In this document: positions 61,052 to 64,000 of the stretch, one piece after another
Layout of the letters: the number at the start of each line of letters is the position of its first letter
Numbering within the stretch: the stretch's first letter is position 1
Assembly (NCBI RefSeq): GCF_018613155.1
Contig: NZ_JAGGQU010000021.1
Location: 124,001-188,000 of the forward strand
Length of the DNA stretch: 64,000 nucleotides
Origin: Bacillus sp. ISL-55
Lineage (GTDB): Bacteria > Bacillota > Bacilli > Bacillales > Cytobacillaceae
Reading direction: 5' to 3'
Program-made: the position numbers and the translations under genes
The notes under the pieces: model-generated
Databases searched by the model: none
Told to the model about the DNA's origin: nothing
Seen by the model: only the letters and a program-made list of their open reading frames with translations

Positions 61052-61088
61052 ATAAAAAAAAGAGGCACTCCTAAGAGTACCTCTTTTT
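61052..61088 (-). terminator. Terminator of the subtilisin-like protease gene
   Basis: AAAAAGAGGTACT and AGTGCCTCTTTTT arms on the minus strand with a T-run of eight. Confidence 0.88.
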
Positions 61089-61135
61089 CTCTTCACTTAA
61101 CAGAGTAGATTTTCTCAAATATAAGCTAGAGAATT

Positions 61136-64000
61136 TTACTCAAATAATTTTTTTACTGCTTTTTCGACTGCTTCATTCACCGAAGCCTTACCACCAAGAA
61201 TAGTAACTTTCTCTACTTGTTGATCCTTGATATACGTTTCAACACTTGTTCCAAGTGTTTCTCCTACCAACAAGATACCAGTACCTTCTTGTGCAGCCAA
61301 TGCAGCACCTGCAAGGGCGTCCGCATAATTAGTTCCTGTGGCTACATAATAGTGGTCACTTCCTGGAGCAAAGTGCTCAGCAGCTGCAACAGCAGTTTCA
61401 TAGCGGTTCTTACCACTTACGCGGTAAGGGTTAGGCAATGTGATTGCTACAGAATCAGATACTACTGCCTTACCTCCAACTACGATTGTTTTCTTTACAC
61501 CAAGATTGCGAATCGCTTTCTTAGTATCTTCATTCAGCTCATCCGCGCCAGTCAATAAGATTGGCATACCTTTTGCCGCAGCATAAGATGCAACGGACAA
61601 CGCATCTGGGAAGTTCGCACCATTTGCAACTACAACTTCATTAACTGTTCCAGGAGCAACCGCTGAAGCGACAGCCGCTGCAGTAGCATAACGGTTCTTA
61701 CCAGACAGTCTCTCTACGGAGTAACCTTTTTCAGTCAATGCTTCAACAACAGCAGCACTGATTGCTTTCTCTCCACCAAGAATGACAACATTCTTAGTTC
61801 CTAAACGCTCGAGCTCAGCAACAGTTTCAGCTGGAAGTGATCCAGTAGCTGTCAGTAAAAGTGGAGCGTTATGCTTTTTAGCCAATGGAACACCAGCCAA
61901 AGCATCGGCATAGTCATCGCCACGTGCTAGGACAACAGTTTCTGCTGATTCCCAGCCTTTTTTACTGATTTCAGCAGCAGTAACGTATCTGTTTGCACCA
62001 GAAACACGGTTTACTCTGCTTTCATCTTCATTGCGGTAAACAGTATAGTTGTGGATTGTTTCATTTCCACCTAAGTCAACCAATTTGAACTGGTAGTTGT
62101 TTTGTCCTAGTTCAACAGGCAGGGTTAATTCAACTGTCTTATCAGCTGGTTTCATGATTTCAACAGGACTTGTAAATGGCTGTTCAAACTCATGATTGTC
62201 CCCAACATATAATGATAGGTAATTGAAATTATCTTTCAGGTTAAGCGTTACCTTCACTTCTTCGACTGCATTGTCTACAAATTTCGGAGCTGTCACATCA
62301 ACCACTGGTCCAGTAGTATCAATGAACACCTTCCGGGAGATCGAGAACTCTTTTCCAGAGTGATCTTCCGCAGTGACGATCACATCATAGTAGCCGTCTT
62401 TTGTGAACTCTGTTTCAGCAGTGAAGTAGTATCTGCCATTTTCAGCATTTAACGTGAATGGTACTTCTTCACCATTTACAGTCAACTTATTTAAGCTTAA
62501 GTCATCCGTTACATAACCAGTGACTGGAACCGTGAAAGAGTTATATACTCCGAAAGGTTCTGGACCAGAAAGATCCAGGTAGATTAAAGGATTTTCTGTA
62601 TCCCCTAGAGCTGCCTCATCAAAACCAACATTTGAAGCATAGTCAACAGCGGCTACCTCAACAAGAGCCTTTTCAGGAAGATCTGAAAGCTGGACAGAAG
62701 TAACATCAGCCTCGGCAACCTGAGCTAATTCTCCATTAACGAATACATAAAAATCATCTACACCTGTACCATTCTCGACAGTTTCCCATGTTACTGTAGA
62801 TGTTTCCTTGTGGAATACTGCCTTTACTTCTGGTGCTGTATTATCTACGTAGACTGGAATCTTTTTAGATTGCCACTCAGCACCTTCATAGTCTACAACA
62901 GTCTTAATCTCGTATTGATATAAACCATCAGGAACAGGTTGAGATTTCACTTTTCCATCCCATGCACGAGCAGGATTAAAGGAGTAAGTGCCATTCCCAT
63001 TACCAGCATTGAAGTAATTCTTACGCACATCATGTTCTAGTAATACTCTGCGCAAGAATTTCCCATCCTTATCCAGGATGTTAAATTGAGCTTCATCTGC
63101 ATTCCTCAGGAATGATGGAAGTGGGTAGATATCATCATTCCATCCATCACCGTTTGGAGATACAGGATAGAATCCTTTTTCTGGTACAGGTGCTACGAAT
63201 TCACCTTCACCATATAACATTTCATTCCAGCCAGTACCCAGCTTATAGAATCGGTCCTCTCCCAATTCAGTAAAGCCGTCTACGATATCCGGACGATCCC
63301 ATTCACCATAGAAACCTACATATGGAACAGAAAGAGTCGCTTCAAGATTCTCTTCATCTGTTAAAGTGACGAATCCTTCAACAAAAATATCTTGTTTTAA
63401 ATCATGAGTTACTGCATTTCCGTCTTTATCAAAACCAGGGATCTTAGCATTAGTCAGATCCACTTTTACAGTAAAGTCTTTTGACTCTCCTGCAGGCACG
63501 GTAATAGTCTCAGGTGCTTCTACAACAGCTCCCTCCATATCCCCTGCGATAAGCGTATTAAGGTCAGCACTGTTTTGCACTTGAGCAACCATGTCTGTCA
63601 AAACATCCGCATCCACTTTATAGGTAACATCTTCGTCAGAAATATTATTCGCCGTCAATTTCATTTCAAAGCTCTTTGAAGTGAAATCTTTCAGTTCAAC
63701 TTTCGCTTCTCCTGACTGACTATCAACCATGTAAACTGGTGTGTCTACAGCACTAAATGTCTGCATCATACCTGCACCTTGTCTTCTAGGCGAGAAAGGC
63801 TGTCCATATTGATCCTCAATGATTTCAGCTGTATTCATCAATAATGCTTTAGCTAGACGCGTACGCTCTCCAGCTGTCAGTTCAGCGAAACGATCGTCTT
63901 CCTGAAGGTATTGCTGAACCAGCGCGGAGCCACCAGCTACATGTGGAGCTGCCATAGACGTACCGCTCATTTCACCATATTGGTCGTCATTCAGGGTAGA
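61136..64000 (-). CDS. Subtilisin-like (S8) protease with CWB2 repeats, N terminus outside window
   Basis: The frame is open to the right edge, so the N terminus, the prodomain and the Asp/His catalytic residues are missing from view. About 954 residues remain. The catalytic Ser is in GTSMAAPHVAGG. It is followed by a Vpr-like region (LLMNTAEIIEDQYGQPFSPRRQGAGMM), Fn3/Ig-like modules (~100-640, with YPVSPNGDGWNDDIYPLPSFLRNADE and VFIDTTGPVVDVTAP), and three CWB2 repeats at the C terminus (~650-950, SGANRYVTA, SGKNRYATA, SGKNRYETA). A wall-attached extracellular protease related to minor protease Vpr is the best reading. Confidence 0.9.
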   Translation of the reverse strand, partial: STLNDDQYGEMSGTSMAAPHVAGGSALVQQYLQEDDRFAELTAGERTRLAKALLMNTAEIIEDQYGQPFSPRRQGAGMMQTFSAVDTPVYMVDSQSGEAKVELKDFTSKSFEMKLTANNISDEDVTYKVDADVLTDMVAQVQNSADLNTLIAGDMEGAVVEAPETITVPAGESKDFTVKVDLTNAKIPGFDKDGNAVTHDLKQDIFVEGFVTLTDEENLEATLSVPYVGFYGEWDRPDIVDGFTELGEDRFYKLGTGWNEMLYGEGEFVAPVPEKGFYPVSPNGDGWNDDIYPLPSFLRNADEAQFNILDKDGKFLRRVLLEHDVRKNYFNAGNGNGTYSFNPARAWDGKVKSQPVPDGLYQYEIKTVVDYEGAEWQSKKIPVYVDNTAPEVKAVFHKETSTVTWETVENGTGVDDFYVFVNGELAQVAEADVTSVQLSDLPEKALVEVAAVDYASNVGFDEAALGDTENPLIYLDLSGPEPFGVYNSFTVPVTGYVTDDLSLNKLTVNGEEVPFTLNAENGRYYFTAETEFTKDGYYDVIVTAEDHSGKEFSISRKVFIDTTGPVVDVTAPKFVDNAVEEVKVTLNLKDNFNYLSLYVGDNHEFEQPFTSPVEIMKPADKTVELTLPVELGQNNYQFKLVDLGGNETIHNYTVYRNEDESRVNRVSGANRYVTAAEISKKGWESAETVVLARGDDYADALAGVPLAKKHNAPLLLTATGSLPAETVAELERLGTKNVVILGGEKAISAAVVEALTEKGYSVERLSGKNRYATAAAVASAVAPGTVNEVVVANGANFPDALSVASYAAAKGMPILLTGADELNEDTKKAIRNLGVKKTIVVGGKAVVSDSVAITLPNPYRVSGKNRYETAVAAAEHFAPGSDHYYVATGTNYADALAGAALAAQEGTGILLVGETLGTSVETYIKDQQVEKVTILGGKASVNEAVEKAVKKLFE

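Overview
The window is chromosomal DNA of a motile, endospore-forming, naturally transformable member of the Bacillaceae (low to moderate GC). Gene content and order follow the Bacillus subtilis degSU-comF-flg-hag-fliD-secA-prfB-ftsEX-ctpB-minJ block closely. Lineage-specific insertions and a different cell-envelope region on the right suggest a relative such as Mesobacillus/Bacillus rather than B. subtilis itself. No prophage, CRISPR array, tRNA or rRNA was seen.

Layout. (1) 1-3018 (+): the last gene parts of a tricistronic GerA-type germinant receptor (A subunit truncated by the window edge, B, C). (2) 3222-4250 (-): a membrane diguanylate cyclase with a structured leader resembling a c-di-GMP-I riboswitch. 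(3) 4490-12364 (-): minJ, ctpB, an M23 coiled-coil peptidase, ftsX, ftsE, cccB, yvjA; all but the last two are division and wall-remodelling functions. (4) 12966-15536 (+): an 856-residue sulfur-trafficking fusion (CoA-disulfide reductase, rhodanese, TusA, DsrE) behind an Fnr-like palindrome; then a NERD-domain gene (+). (5) 16875-25977 (-): prfB (programmed +1 frameshift), secA, a DUF1028 gene, hpf, an unknown gene, fliT, fliS, fliD, flaG. (6) 26114-28777: the flagellin gene hag (-) is split by a 362-nt group I intron, and a free-standing LAGLIDADG-type endonuclease gene (+) converges on it and overlaps its second exon. (7) 28918-40188 (-): csrA, fliW, yviE, flgL, flgK, flgN, flgM, yvyF, comFC, comFA, degV, a small sda gene, degU, degS. 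(8) 40597-55695: yvyE, a CWB2 polysaccharide deacetylase and an LCP ligase (+); tagO, two glycosyltransferases, tagA and a MurJ-type flippase (-); an O-antigen-ligase-like polymerase and an LTA-synthase-like sulfatase (+); another glycosyltransferase (-). This is a surface-polysaccharide locus. (9) 55784-64000 (-): a lytABC-like cluster (LytB/SpoIID, lipoprotein, LytC-type amidase) and a large subtilisin-like protease truncated by the window edge; three of these four carry CWB2 wall-anchoring triplets.

How it works together. Sigma-D-type promoters sit before flaG, flgM, probably hag, and, perfectly matching the consensus, before the CWB2 deacetylase, tying wall modification to motility. CsrA-FliW control of hag is visible as a hairpin in the hag leader presenting a GGA loop. 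The CWB2 proteins probably bind the polysaccharide made by the neighbouring locus.

Most notable: the hag intron with its flanking antisense endonuclease; two intergenic arrays of related 21-bp-phased repeats in opposite orientation; four perfect DnaA boxes between comFA and degV; two copies of a mobile-looking intergenic element, one of them inside the flgM-flgN gene pair.
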